From NCBI GenBank assembly GCA_028717645.1, contig JAQUNK010000012.1:1-37904 (forward strand): a stretch of DNA of 37,904 bases, read 5' to 3'. The DNA is from Candidatus Omnitrophota bacterium (GTDB taxonomy: Bacteria > Omnitrophota > Gorgyraeia > Gygaellales > JAMWDD01). Positions 16,456-25,869 of the stretch are shown in pieces. The translations under genes were made by a program, and so were the position numbers. How positions within the stretch are numbered: position 1 is the first letter of the stretch; every line of letters starts with the position of its first letter. The notes beneath the pieces were generated by a model that had not been told where the DNA came from, did not search any database, and worked only from the letters and a program-made list of their open reading frames with translations.

Positions 16456-16502
16456 CCATCCCGCCTATAAAGAAAGCGCTAAATTAGTTTCGCCGCGAAG
16501 GC

Positions 16503-16530
16503 TTGATTTTACAGGCCTATGTGTTATACT
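16503..16530 (+). promoter_or_regulatory. Promoter of the 6S-like RNA
   Basis: TTGATT 16503-16508, TATACT 16525-16530, 16-bp spacer. Confidence 0.55.
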
Positions 16531-16536
16531 TGGGTT

Positions 16537-16701
16537 AGACGATAAATTCCCTGCCATGTGCGTCGGATACTTTATATTAGTGAACCAACACTAAGTTAAA
16601 GGGAGCCCACATTCACTTCATCTGAGGATGATCTGAGAGGGCACCCACCTGTTCCTAAAAGGGTTCAGCTAGACTAAGTCCGACGGCAAGGGCGGGGATT
16701 A
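16537..16701 (+). ncRNA. ssrS: 6S RNA (SsrS)-like
   Basis: ~165 nt, non-coding; ends pair (AATTCCC..GCC..GTCGGA with TCCGAC..GGC..GGGGATT); internal AGAGGGCACCCACCTGTTC typical of 6S; own promoter and terminator; upstream of rarA. Confidence 0.72.
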
Positions 16702-16706
16702 ATTTG

Positions 16707-16763
16707 GCGCAAAGTGCAAAGCGAAAAACACCGTTTTAGTTTCGCACTTTGCGCTTTACATTT
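16707..16763 (+). terminator. Terminator of the 6S-like RNA
   Basis: GCGCAAAGTGC (16707-16717) / GCACTTTGCGC (16744-16754), perfect 11 bp, then TTTACATTTT. Confidence 0.6.
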
Positions 16764-16778
16764 TATACTGCGATCATT

Positions 16779-18086
16779 ATGGACCTCTTCGAACAAGAAA
16801 AACCACAAAATCCCAAAGACCTTCCTTTGGCCGTGCGTATGCGGCCGGTGAGCCTGGAGGAATATGTTGGCCAGGAGCACATCCTGGGCAAAGGCAAGCT
16901 CCTGCGCCGCGCGATCGAAGCCGACCGCATTACTTCTTTGATCTTATACGGCCCGCCGGGCGTGGGCAAGACCTCTCTGGCCTGGTGCATCGCCAATGTC
17001 ACCAAATCAAATTACATTGCCATCAATGCCACTACTTCCAATGTCGAAGAATTAAGAAAGGTGATCGCCCAGGCCAAACAGAAAAAATCATCCGGGAAAA
17101 AAACCATCCTTTTTATCGACGAGATCCACCGTTTTAACAAGGCCCAGCAGGATGTGCTCATGCCCGACGTGGAAGAGGGGAATCCCATCCTGATCGGCGC
17201 CACTGTGCATAACCCTTATTTTTCGCTGGTCGCACCGCTCCTTTCCCGATCACTGGTCCTGGAATTAAAGTCCTTAAAAGAAGAGGATATTTTAAAGATC
17301 CTCAATTCCGCGCTGAAGGATAAAACCAAAGGCCTGGGCGACTTAAAGGTAAAAGCGGATAAAAAGGCCCTAGCCTTTTTGGCTAAAACCTGCGAGGGCG
17401 ACGCGCGCCGGGCGCTCAATGCGCTGGAGGTGGGAGTATTGACCACTCTTCCGGCGAAAGACGGGACGATAGATCTAGATCTGGCGGCCGCTTCCGAGTC
17501 GATGCAGAAAAAGGCCGTGGTTTACGACCGCGACGAAGACGCGCATTATGATACCGCCTCGGCATTCATCAAATCCATGCGCGGTTCTGACCCGGATGCG
17601 GCAATTTATTGGATGGCCAAAATGCTTTATGCCGGCGAGGACCCGCGTTTCATCGCCCGCCGGATCTGTATCTGTGCAGCCGAAGACGTGGGCAATGCCG
17701 ATCCTTTGGCTATCGTCCTGGCGAACGCAGCCTTACAGATCTCTGAATTCATCGGGCTGCCCGAGGCGCGTATACCACTGGCCCAGGCGGCGATTTATGT
17801 GGCCTGTGCACCTAAATCCAATGCCAGTTACCTGGCCATCGATAAAGCCACCCAAGACATAGAAAGCGAGAAGGTCCAGGAGGTCCCCGATCACCTCAAA
17901 GACACACACTATTCGGGTGCAGAGAAACTCGGCCACGGCAAAGATTATAAATACGCGCACGATTTTCCCGGCCATTACGTCAAGCAGAAATATACCCGCA
18001 AAAAAGTCAAATACTACCAACCCACCGACAGCGGCTTCGAGGCCAAGATCAAACAGCGCCTGGAAAAGCTCGAAAATAATAAATAA
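16779..18086 (+). CDS. rarA: Replication-associated recombination protein A (RarA/MgsA AAA+ ATPase)
   Basis: [60 protein letters not shown]; start at M11 of listed ORF. Confidence 0.96.
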   Translation: MDLFEQEKPQNPKDLPLAVRMRPVSLEEYVGQEHILGKGKLLRRAIEADRITSLILYGPPGVGKTSLAWCIANVTKSNYIAINATTSNVEELRKVIAQAKQKKSSGKKTILFIDEIHRFNKAQQDVLMPDVEEGNPILIGATVHNPYFSLVAPLLSRSLVLELKSLKEEDILKILNSALKDKTKGLGDLKVKADKKALAFLAKTCEGDARRALNALEVGVLTTLPAKDGTIDLDLAAASESMQKKAVVYDRDEDAHYDTASAFIKSMRGSDPDAAIYWMAKMLYAGEDPRFIARRICICAAEDVGNADPLAIVLANAALQISEFIGLPEARIPLAQAAIYVACAPKSNASYLAIDKATQDIESEKVQEVPDHLKDTHYSGAEKLGHGKDYKYAHDFPGHYVKQKYTRKKVKYYQPTDSGFEAKIKQRLEKLENNK

Positions 18087-18176
18087 TCCTTCATCAACAG
18101 ATTTCCTTATTTTTACGCAGGGACGGGGCCCCGGATCAGCAGGCAGGACCCGCGTACTTTAATGCATATTTTTCCC

Positions 18177-18205
18177 TTGAGCACATGACTAAAATGTGCT
18201 AAAAT
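18177..18205 (+). promoter_or_regulatory. Promoter with embedded palindromic operator
   Basis: TTGAGC 18177-18182, 17-bp spacer, TAAAAT 18200-18205; AGCACAT (18180-18186) / ATGTGCT (18194-18200). Confidence 0.5.
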
Positions 18206-18229
18206 TAGAGGCGAAGAAGGGAATGTACC

Positions 18230-18886
18230 ATGATTATTACAGAGCAGAAAGCTATTGCAGAGATTATAGATAGCTTAAAAGAATACAGCAAAGTTTTCCT
18301 CATCGGTTGCGGCGAATGCGCGACCACCTGTAAGACCGGCGGTAAGGATGAATTGGCCAAAATGCAGCAAGAGCTGGAAAAGGCCGGTAAAACAGTGGTG
18401 GGCATAGGCATTCCTGACGCGCCCTGCGTCGCCGCCAAACTAAAAACAGAGTTGGCGAAAAACATGCCTGCTTTACGCAGCGCCGAAGCAGCCCTGATCT
18501 TGGCCTGCGGCCTGGGGGTGCAATCATTCAAAGACAATGACCGCCTGGGCCTGGCAGCCATACCCGCCTGTAATACTTTGTTCGGCGCGACCATGGACGC
18601 CCAAGGCAATTTCTATGAAAAATGTTCGCTCTGCGGCGAATGCGTTTTGGCAACCACCGGCGGGATCTGCCCGATCACGCTTTGCCCCAAAGGCCTGCTT
18701 AACGGCCCTTGCGGCGGCATGAATAAAGGTAAATGCGAAGTAGACAGCGAGAAAGATTGCGCCTGGGTGCTCATTTACAAGGAATTGGAAAAAAAGAACA
18801 AACTGATGGAATTTAAGAAAGTAAAAAAGGCGAAGGATTTTAAGAAATCAACCAAGCCGCACAGGCTAATGATGGCGGGTAAATAA
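18230..18886 (+). CDS. Methylenetetrahydrofolate reductase C-terminal-domain protein (MetV-like)
   Basis: GCGECATTCKTGG; CSLCGECVLATTGGICPITLCPKGLLNGPCGG Cys motif of the MTHFR_C family. Confidence 0.85.
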   Translation: MIITEQKAIAEIIDSLKEYSKVFLIGCGECATTCKTGGKDELAKMQQELEKAGKTVVGIGIPDAPCVAAKLKTELAKNMPALRSAEAALILACGLGVQSFKDNDRLGLAAIPACNTLFGATMDAQGNFYEKCSLCGECVLATTGGICPITLCPKGLLNGPCGGMNKGKCEVDSEKDCAWVLIYKELEKKNKLMEFKKVKKAKDFKKSTKPHRLMMAGK

Positions 18887-18887
18887 A

Positions 18888-19325
18888 ATGGCAGACCTAC
18901 CGTATTCTGAAAAAGTAATGGACCACTTCCTGCATCCCAGGAACGTCGGAGAGATCCCCGACGCCAGCGGCATCGGCAACGTCGGCAATCCTATCTGCGG
19001 CGATGTGATGCGCATGTATATCAAGATACAAAGCAACGTCATTGTGGACGCAAAGTTCAAGACCTTCGGCTGTGGAGCGGCTATTTCGACCAGCTCCATG
19101 GTCACCGAAATGGTCAAAGGAAAGACCATTGAGGATGCATTAAAGATCTCCAACAAGGCCGTGGCTGAAGCCTTAGGTGGCCTGCCGCCGATAAAAATGC
19201 ATTGTTCGGTCCTGGCAGAAGAAGCGCTGCGCGCGGCATTGAGGGATTATTACCAGAGGGCCGGTTTGGATGCGCCGGAAGAGCTGAAAAACGAGCCTAA
19301 GCACACACATGAACATGAAGGGTAA
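18888..19325 (+). CDS. Iron-sulfur scaffold NifU/IscU-like
   Basis: YSEKVMDHFLHPRNVGEIPDA; GNPICGDVMRMYIKI; FKTFGCGAAISTSSMVTEMVKGKT; KMHCSVLAEEALRAAL. Confidence 0.95.
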   Translation: MADLPYSEKVMDHFLHPRNVGEIPDASGIGNVGNPICGDVMRMYIKIQSNVIVDAKFKTFGCGAAISTSSMVTEMVKGKTIEDALKISNKAVAEALGGLPPIKMHCSVLAEEALRAALRDYYQRAGLDAPEELKNEPKHTHEHEG

Positions 19326-19881
19326 AACCCTAACGGGGTTGACAAAAGAGCAAATTAGGGTTAAAATAATTTCGCAATTAAGAAATCAAAAGGAGGAAGA
19401 ACGCCTTAAGAGAAGTGGGAAAATTTTAACCAAATTTTTTAGATTGGACAGGGTTAAAAAGGCAAAACTGATTATGTTTTTCATCGCCCTGGACGCAGAG
19501 GTAAGCACGGATAGAATGATTAAAAAAGCACTGAAAATGGGTAAAAAAATAGCCGTACCCGTATGTGCGACCAAGAGTTGTAAGATATCTCCCTGCAGGT
19601 TGGGATTAAACGAGAAATTAAAAAGAGGTCCTTACGGTATATATGAGCCTGTGGCCAGGGAATTCCTGCCGCTTTCCAGGCTCGACGTGGTGGTGGTCCC
19701 GGGAATCGCGTTTGACGCGCAAGGGAACCGCCTCGGCCGCGGCAAAGGTTACTATGACCGTTTCTTAAAGAGGCTGCCGCCGAAAACTTATCGCATAGGA
19801 CTGGCTTTTGATTTTCAGATCTTACCTTCTATCCCCTTATCGCGTCACGACTGTAACGTCGACAGAGTACTTTTTGCCTAA
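19309..19881 (+). CDS. 5-formyltetrahydrofolate cyclo-ligase
   Basis: DVVVVPGIAFDAQGNRLGRGKGYYDRFL; RGPYGIYEP; overlaps nifU end. Confidence 0.92.
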   Translation: MNMKGKTLTGLTKEQIRVKIISQLRNQKEEERLKRSGKILTKFFRLDRVKKAKLIMFFIALDAEVSTDRMIKKALKMGKKIAVPVCATKSCKISPCRLGLNEKLKRGPYGIYEPVAREFLPLSRLDVVVVPGIAFDAQGNRLGRGKGYYDRFLKRLPPKTYRIGLAFDFQILPSIPLSRHDCNVDRVLFA

Positions 19882-19964
19882 AACCTCCGTCCAGTTCTAA
19901 AAAACAAAACGTAAAAAGTTCCCGTGTTTTTCGCGGGATCGGCATATCTATAGTCACGGAGGTT
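19882..19964 (+). promoter_or_regulatory. rny leader with SD-sequestering stem
   Basis: AACCTCCGT (19882-19890) complementary to ACGGAGGTT (19956-19964, contains SD); inner hairpin CCCGTG-TTTTT-CGCGGG (19921-19937). Confidence 0.6.
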
Positions 19965-19971
19965 ATTTAAA

Positions 19972-21525
19972 ATGACCAGTATAATTATTGCTTTAATCGT
20001 CGGCCTGGCGGGTTTGGCCGTAGGTTATTATCTAAGAAAAGTATGGGCGGAAAAGAAGATCGAAGACGCCGAGGCGCAGGCGCGCCATATCCTGGAACAG
20101 GCAAAAAGGGAGGCCCAGGATAAGCACCGTCAAATGGAGTTGGAGGCAAAGGATCTTTTATACCGCATGCGCCAGGATTTCGAGCGCGAGACGAAAGACC
20201 GCCGCCAGGAACTTGCCGCGCAGGAAAAAAGGCTGTTGCAAAAAGAAGAAAATGTCGACCGCCGGCTGAATTTCCTGGAAAATAAGGAAAAAGAACTGGA
20301 AGGAAAAATTCAGAATTTAAGAACACAGGAAGAAGGTTTTAAGGCCAAAGAAACACAGCTGAGTGGCTTGATCAATGAAGAAAAGAGCCGGCTGCAGAAA
20401 ATATCTTCACTTTCTGCAGAAGAGGCCAAGAAAATACTCTTGGCGCGTATTGCCGAGGAATTAAGCGGAGAAAAAGCGGTGATGATCAAAAAGGCGGAAG
20501 AAGAAGCGCGCAGCGCCTCCGAAAAAAAGGCGCGCGAGATCATCAGCCTGGCCATTCAGAGGATCGCCGCGGAACATACGGCTGAATCTACGGTGAGCGT
20601 CGTGGCATTGCCGAATGACGAAATGAAGGGCCGGGTCATCGGAAGAGAGGGCCGTAACATCCGTGCCCTGGAAATGGCCACGGGTGTTGACGTGATCATC
20701 GATGATACGCCTGAGGCAGTGACCCTTTCCGGTTTTGACCCGGTAAGGCGCGAGGTCGCACGGCTTTCCTTGGAAAAACTGATCACCGACGGCCGGATAC
20801 ATCCGGGAAGGATCGAAGAGGTTGTAGAGAAGACCAAGCAGGAATTGGAAGAAAAGATCCGCGAGGAAGGCGAGCGTGCCGCTTTCGACGTGGGCATACA
20901 CGGCCTGCATCCGGAATTGATCAAGCTCCTGGGCCGCTTAAAATACCGTACCAGCTACGGGCAGAATACCCTGCAACATTCCAAGGAAGTAGCTTTTCTT
21001 TTGGGGATCATGGCCTCGGAACTGGGTGCTGATTTTAGGCTCGCCAGAAGGATCGGGCTTTTGCATGATATCGGCAAGGCTGTGGACCACCAGGTAGAAG
21101 GTACGCACGCCAGCCTGGGTGCGGAACTGGCCAAAAAATACGGCGAGAGCGCAGATGTTATTCACGCCATTGAAGCGCACCATGAAGAGGCACAGCCGCA
21201 GACAGTTTATGCGGTCCTCGCTGCTGCCGCAGACGCGATCAGCGCGGCGCGTCCCGGTGCCAGGCGTGAAACACTGGAGACCTACATCAAGAGGTTGGAA
21301 AAACTGGAGTCTATCGCCAATCTCTTCAAGGGGGTTGAAAAATCTTACGCCATCCAGGCGGGCCGCGAGATCCGGGTCATTGTACAGCCGGACAAACTTA
21401 CTGACAGCGAGTCGGTGAGCCTGGCGCATGAGATCCGTAAAAAAATAGAAGAGGGTATGGAATATCCCGGTCAGATCAAGGTTACGGTGATCAGGGAAAC
21501 CCGGGCCATAGAATACGCAAAATAA
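19972..21525 (+). CDS. rny: Ribonuclease Y
   Basis: N-terminal TM then coiled coil; [60 protein letters not shown]. Confidence 0.98.
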   Translation: MTSIIIALIVGLAGLAVGYYLRKVWAEKKIEDAEAQARHILEQAKREAQDKHRQMELEAKDLLYRMRQDFERETKDRRQELAAQEKRLLQKEENVDRRLNFLENKEKELEGKIQNLRTQEEGFKAKETQLSGLINEEKSRLQKISSLSAEEAKKILLARIAEELSGEKAVMIKKAEEEARSASEKKAREIISLAIQRIAAEHTAESTVSVVALPNDEMKGRVIGREGRNIRALEMATGVDVIIDDTPEAVTLSGFDPVRREVARLSLEKLITDGRIHPGRIEEVVEKTKQELEEKIREEGERAAFDVGIHGLHPELIKLLGRLKYRTSYGQNTLQHSKEVAFLLGIMASELGADFRLARRIGLLHDIGKAVDHQVEGTHASLGAELAKKYGESADVIHAIEAHHEEAQPQTVYAVLAAAADAISAARPGARRETLETYIKRLEKLESIANLFKGVEKSYAIQAGREIRVIVQPDKLTDSESVSLAHEIRKKIEEGMEYPGQIKVTVIRETRAIEYAK

Positions 21526-21526
21526 A

Positions 21527-22303
21527 ATGAAAGTATTATTTATCGGCGACATAGTAGGAAACCCCGGGCGGGACATCGTCTCGCGGGTGGTGCCTGTTTT
21601 AAGAAAAGAACATCATCTTGATTTTGTCATCGCCAACGCGGAAAATGCCGCGGGCGGCTCAGGCATTACCCCCTCTATTGCCAAAGAACTTTTTGGCTAT
21701 GGTGTGGATGTCCTTACTTCCGGAGACCACATCTGGAAAAAAAGGGAAGTCCTGGAGGTCATCGATACAGAACCAAGATTATTGCGGCCGATCAATTTCC
21801 CTGAAGGTGCGTCGGGAAAGGGCCGGGGGCTCTATGCTACGCCTTCCGGAGAGAATATCGGAGTGATCAATGCCAATGGCCGGGTATTTATGCAGGCGTT
21901 GGATTGCCCTTTCCGGGCCACGCGCGCCGCAGTTGAGGAACTACGCAGGTCCACCAAGGTGATTATTGTGGATATCCATGCCGAGGCCACTTCCGAAAAA
22001 ATGGCCCTGGGCTGGTACCTCGACGGAAAAGTTTCTGCGGTATTGGGTACACATACGCACGTCCAGACCGCGGATGAAAGGATCCTGCCGCAAGGCACAG
22101 CCTATATTACCGACGTGGGTATGTGCGGCCCGATGGACTCGGTGATCGGCAGGAGGGTAGAAGATGTCATCCCGCGTTTCTTAAGCGGGATGCCGCTGCG
22201 TTTTGAAGTAGCGGCGGGTAACGTCCAGTTAAGCGGTGTAGTCCTGGATATAGATTCCGGCACGGGTAGCACCCGTTCCATCGCGCGTATACAGAAGAAA
22301 TGA
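21527..22303 (+). CDS. ymdB: TIGR00282/YmdB-like metallophosphoesterase
   Basis: MKVLFIGDIVGNPGRDIVSR; NAENAAGGSGIT; TSGDHIWKK; GTHTHVQTADERILP. Confidence 0.93.
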   Translation: MKVLFIGDIVGNPGRDIVSRVVPVLRKEHHLDFVIANAENAAGGSGITPSIAKELFGYGVDVLTSGDHIWKKREVLEVIDTEPRLLRPINFPEGASGKGRGLYATPSGENIGVINANGRVFMQALDCPFRATRAAVEELRRSTKVIIVDIHAEATSEKMALGWYLDGKVSAVLGTHTHVQTADERILPQGTAYITDVGMCGPMDSVIGRRVEDVIPRFLSGMPLRFEVAAGNVQLSGVVLDIDSGTGSTRSIARIQKK

Positions 22304-23946
22304 AAACAAAACTTATTTTTTTCACCGCTATTTTTTTCTCGTTGCTTAGTTTAGCCTTCGCCCAGGAGGCGAATAAGCCGATAGAATTTGTTTTAGATGC
22401 CGCTAGTTCTGTCCAAAACCTACCCGGAAATTTTTTCCTCGGCGTTAATTTAAACGCCAACGTTGCGGTCCTGGAAAAATTCGAAAAAGATATTGGTTTG
22501 CGTGGTACCTACCGCCTAAAATGGGATTTCTGGCAGATCGGCGAAGAAAAAGATAAGGATAAGCAGGCCAAGCTCATTGAAAATTACAGCGCGTTGATCA
22601 AGAAAATCTCCGACGCCAAAGGCACGGTGATCGTATCTTTGATCAATACCCCTCCCGGCATGGGCAGGGCGCTGGATAAGCGTAGCGCGCCTGAAGACGT
22701 GGCCAAATGGAAAGACCTGGTCAAAGAGACCATAAAAATATTAAGTTGCGAGAAAAAATATAATGTCTGGTACGAGGTCTGGGATGATCCGACCAGCGAA
22801 GAGGCTTTTTTGGGCACGGAGAAAGATTATTTTGCGCTTTATAAGGCTACGGCCCGCACGGTGGCGGAGTTGGAAAAACGATACAATATCCATATCCCTT
22901 TGGGCGGCCCGGCGGTAGGCATGTGGTACGATAATTTTGGGGGCAATAGCGCCCTTACTCCGGAGCGGAGCCTGATCTACGACCTGATGCGTTTCTGTTC
23001 GCAAAATAACCTTCCCCTGGATTTTATCAGTTGGCACGCCTTTTCTACCCAGGCGCGCGCAGAGACGCAGGTCATCGCCTATAACCGCAACATCGCCCAG
23101 CTTATCCGAGACTGGATGAGCTATTTTGGCCTTAAGGATACCGCGCTGGTGATTGATGAGTGGAACTGGGGCCTGGACAATACGAAGCTTTTGGATGCGC
23201 GCAGTAATTATGCTTATTACACTGCCAGTTTTGTTCCGGCGCGCCTTAAAAACGTACAGGTCGCGGGCATTGACCGTTCGGTATTTTATAGTTTAGCCGA
23301 TTCTTATGATGAGAAGGGAAATCTGCTGGAAAATTTCGGCCTGACTTACGGCGTAAGGCATAAGCCCAAAGAAGAGGTTTCAGCCAAGGCGGCATACCAG
23401 GTTTTTCGTTATCTGACACTTTTAGGAGAGAGCTGGTATCCGGGTTTCGGTTCTTCCAGTGCCTTTGTCGACGGGTTGGCTACGAAAAAGGGCAATGACC
23501 TGATTTTGTTGTTCTGGCATTATATCGACCCGTATTTGGTCAGGAATTGGATAGAGAACGCCGCTCCGACATTCAGTGAAAAAGAACAGGGACTCTTGCT
23601 TGAAATTATCCGGACGAACCGCGTAAAAGACATCCTCAATAAGAACAGCAACCTTCCGGAACTAAGCGAAAGCGATAAGTTAAAGCAGTTCTTCGGTGGC
23701 CTGACGAATATGTATTATGAAGCTAAAGAATCCGGCCTCAAAGACAGCACTATCTCTGTAAAAATAAAAAACATAAAAGGAAGATTCAAATACACCAGGT
23801 ATGTGCTTGATGAAACCAGCGTGCGCAGCCAGGAACTCATACCAGCGCTGGAAACAAGGAAAGTTGTGATCAACGAATTCACGGATAAGATCACCTTAAA
23901 GCCTTATTCCGTGGTTGCTGTGGTGTTACATAAATTATCGGATTAA
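22300..23946 (+). CDS. Secreted glycoside hydrolase-like (GH39-like TIM barrel) protein
   Basis: Signal peptide; YNVWYEVWDDP and VIDEWNWG positions resemble acid/base and nucleophile strands of clan GH-A. Confidence 0.6.
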   Translation: MKTKLIFFTAIFFSLLSLAFAQEANKPIEFVLDAASSVQNLPGNFFLGVNLNANVAVLEKFEKDIGLRGTYRLKWDFWQIGEEKDKDKQAKLIENYSALIKKISDAKGTVIVSLINTPPGMGRALDKRSAPEDVAKWKDLVKETIKILSCEKKYNVWYEVWDDPTSEEAFLGTEKDYFALYKATARTVAELEKRYNIHIPLGGPAVGMWYDNFGGNSALTPERSLIYDLMRFCSQNNLPLDFISWHAFSTQARAETQVIAYNRNIAQLIRDWMSYFGLKDTALVIDEWNWGLDNTKLLDARSNYAYYTASFVPARLKNVQVAGIDRSVFYSLADSYDEKGNLLENFGLTYGVRHKPKEEVSAKAAYQVFRYLTLLGESWYPGFGSSSAFVDGLATKKGNDLILLFWHYIDPYLVRNWIENAAPTFSEKEQGLLLEIIRTNRVKDILNKNSNLPELSESDKLKQFFGGLTNMYYEAKESGLKDSTISVKIKNIKGRFKYTRYVLDETSVRSQELIPALETRKVVINEFTDKITLKPYSVVAVVLHKLSD

Positions 23947-23979
23947 GATTTAAAGAACGGAACTTCAAGGAGGTCAGCT

Positions 23980-24345
23980 ATGTGGGAAGGTTTGAATCGC
24001 CGCCGGTTCCCCAGGGCGAATTACCGCTGCAAGATCGTCGTAGTGAGAAAAAGGCACATGGATAAATTTAATACCCACACCGAGAATATCGGCCTGGGCG
24101 GAGTTTGTGTGGTCCTGGACAAGGAACTGGATAAATTCAGCGAGGCAGAATTAAAGATCTATTTTGAAGACGGCCAGCCGGCCCTGGAGTGCCTGGGAAG
24201 GGTAGTCTGGGTAGTAAAGAGAGAATCCCTTGACCCCACAAAACCCGTTGAGTTCGATACCGGCCTAGAATTCGTTTCTCTTAAAGACAGCGATAAACTG
24301 CGCATTGAGAGGATAGTCCAGCAATGCCTGAGCAAAGAACAATAG
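23980..24345 (+). CDS. PilZ domain protein
   Basis: RRRFPRANYRCKIVV...NTHTENIGLGGVCVVLDKEL (RxxxR and N/DxSxxG-type motif). Confidence 0.85.
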   Translation: MWEGLNRRRFPRANYRCKIVVVRKRHMDKFNTHTENIGLGGVCVVLDKELDKFSEAELKIYFEDGQPALECLGRVVWVVKRESLDPTKPVEFDTGLEFVSLKDSDKLRIERIVQQCLSKEQ

Positions 24346-25643
24346 ATCCGAAAGCTACGCATATTTATACGGTCAGCGAGCTGAGTAAGGACATCAAGCT
24401 GATCTTAGAAAACACTTTCCCCGAGGTCTGGGTAGAGGGTGAGATCTCTAATTTCAGCGCGCCGCCGTCGGGCCACCTTTATTTTACACTAAAGGATGAA
24501 GCAAGCGTCCTTTCCGCGGCAATGTTCAGCCGCGCGGCCAAAGACCTTAAATTTAAAATTGAAGACGGGCTCAAAGCGGTCTGCTTCGGAAAGGTCAGCG
24601 CCTACGGAGCGCGCGGCCAATACCAGATCATCGTCGAGAAGATCGAACCCAAGGGCGTGGGCGGGTTGCAATTGGCCCTGGAGCAGCTGAAAAAAAAGTT
24701 AGAAAAAGAAGGCCTGTTCTCCTCTGAACACAAGCGCCCCATACCGTACCTGCCTTCTAAAATAGGCGTGGTTACTTCTCTGGCCGGCGCAGCGATAAGA
24801 GATATTTTAAAAGTCCTGGACCGCAGGTTTTCCGATACGCAGTTGATCATCAGCCCCGCCCAGGTGCAGGGAGAGACGGCGAAAAATGAGATCGCACAGG
24901 CGATCTTGGACCTGAACCGCCTGAATGAAAACCTGGCAAGCACAGAGCGTATCGAGGTAATGATCGTCGGCCGCGGCGGCGGCAGTATGGAAGACCTCTG
25001 GGCATTCAACGAAGAAATCGTGGCCCGGGCGATCTATAATTCTAAAATTCCGGTGATCTCCGCAGTGGGCCATGAAAGGGACTGGACCATCGCAGACTTA
25101 GTTGCGGATGTGCGCGCCCCGACCCCTTCGGTGGCCGCAGAACTGGTCATGCCCAAGAAAGAGGAATTAAGAGATAAGGTCAATACCCTTGCGCAGGGAT
25201 TGGACAGCTCTTTTATGGTTTTGGCCGCGGACCTGAAAGACACTATCGATGAACTCTTGCATCGGCTCAGGCTGGGTATAGGCCACGCCTTAGAATTAAA
25301 TTCCGGCCGGCTTAGCGGGGTAGTGAAGAAATTAGGTATTTTAAATCCCGTATTGATCGTCCAGCAGCACCAATTGAAAATCAAAGACCTTTTTCGGCAG
25401 GCCAATGTGCGTATCGAGCATTTTTTAAAACTCAAAGAGGCGGGTTTCCGGACCACGGTCGAAAAACTTTCTTCCTTAAGCCCCTTGAACATCCTGGGCC
25501 GTGGTTACAGCATCACTTTTAAAATGCCGGAACTTAGCGTGGTCAAGGATATAAGATCCGTGAAAGCGGGAGATAAGATCAAAACCCGGTTGGGAAAAGG
25601 AGAGGTATTGAGCAAGATAGAGGAGATCATAACCCATGGCTGA
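24324..25643 (+). CDS. xseA: Exodeoxyribonuclease VII large subunit
   Basis: YTVSELSKDIKLILENTFPEVWVEGEISNF; GRGGGSMEDLWAFNEE; ISAVGHERDWTIADLVADVRAPTPS. Confidence 0.97.
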   Translation: MPEQRTIDPKATHIYTVSELSKDIKLILENTFPEVWVEGEISNFSAPPSGHLYFTLKDEASVLSAAMFSRAAKDLKFKIEDGLKAVCFGKVSAYGARGQYQIIVEKIEPKGVGGLQLALEQLKKKLEKEGLFSSEHKRPIPYLPSKIGVVTSLAGAAIRDILKVLDRRFSDTQLIISPAQVQGETAKNEIAQAILDLNRLNENLASTERIEVMIVGRGGGSMEDLWAFNEEIVARAIYNSKIPVISAVGHERDWTIADLVADVRAPTPSVAAELVMPKKEELRDKVNTLAQGLDSSFMVLAADLKDTIDELLHRLRLGIGHALELNSGRLSGVVKKLGILNPVLIVQQHQLKIKDLFRQANVRIEHFLKLKEAGFRTTVEKLSSLSPLNILGRGYSITFKMPELSVVKDIRSVKAGDKIKTRLGKGEVLSKIEEIITHG

Positions 25644-25869
25644 GATGAAATTCGAAGAGGCGTTAAAAAAATTGGAAAAGATCGTCGAGGACTTAGAAGG
25701 CGGAGACTTATCTTTGGATGAGGCGCTAAAGAAATATCAGGAAGGCATCGAACTTTCGCGTGTTTGTTCATCGCGCCTGGAAAATGCCAAAAAGAAAATC
25801 GACGTGCTGGCGAAGAATAAAAAAGGCGAATACGAATTAAAACCCCTGGACGAGGCAGAAGACAAATAA
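25636..25869 (+). CDS. xseB: Exodeoxyribonuclease VII small subunit
   Basis: FEEALKKLEKIVEDLEGGDLSLDEALKKYQEGIEL; overlaps xseA. Confidence 0.96.
   Translation: MAEMKFEEALKKLEKIVEDLEGGDLSLDEALKKYQEGIELSRVCSSRLENAKKKIDVLAKNKKGEYELKPLDEAEDK

Noticed and set aside
18116-18156. ACGCAGGG...CCCGCGT hairpin after rarA
   Set aside because: Imperfect stem, no clear U-tract immediately downstream; insufficient to call a terminator.
20938-21576. 212-aa - strand ORF antisense to rny, and similar antisense ORFs (20461-20910, 15492-15986, 13277-13759)
   Set aside because: Mirror ORFs of well-conserved coding genes; no family signature, no SD of note.
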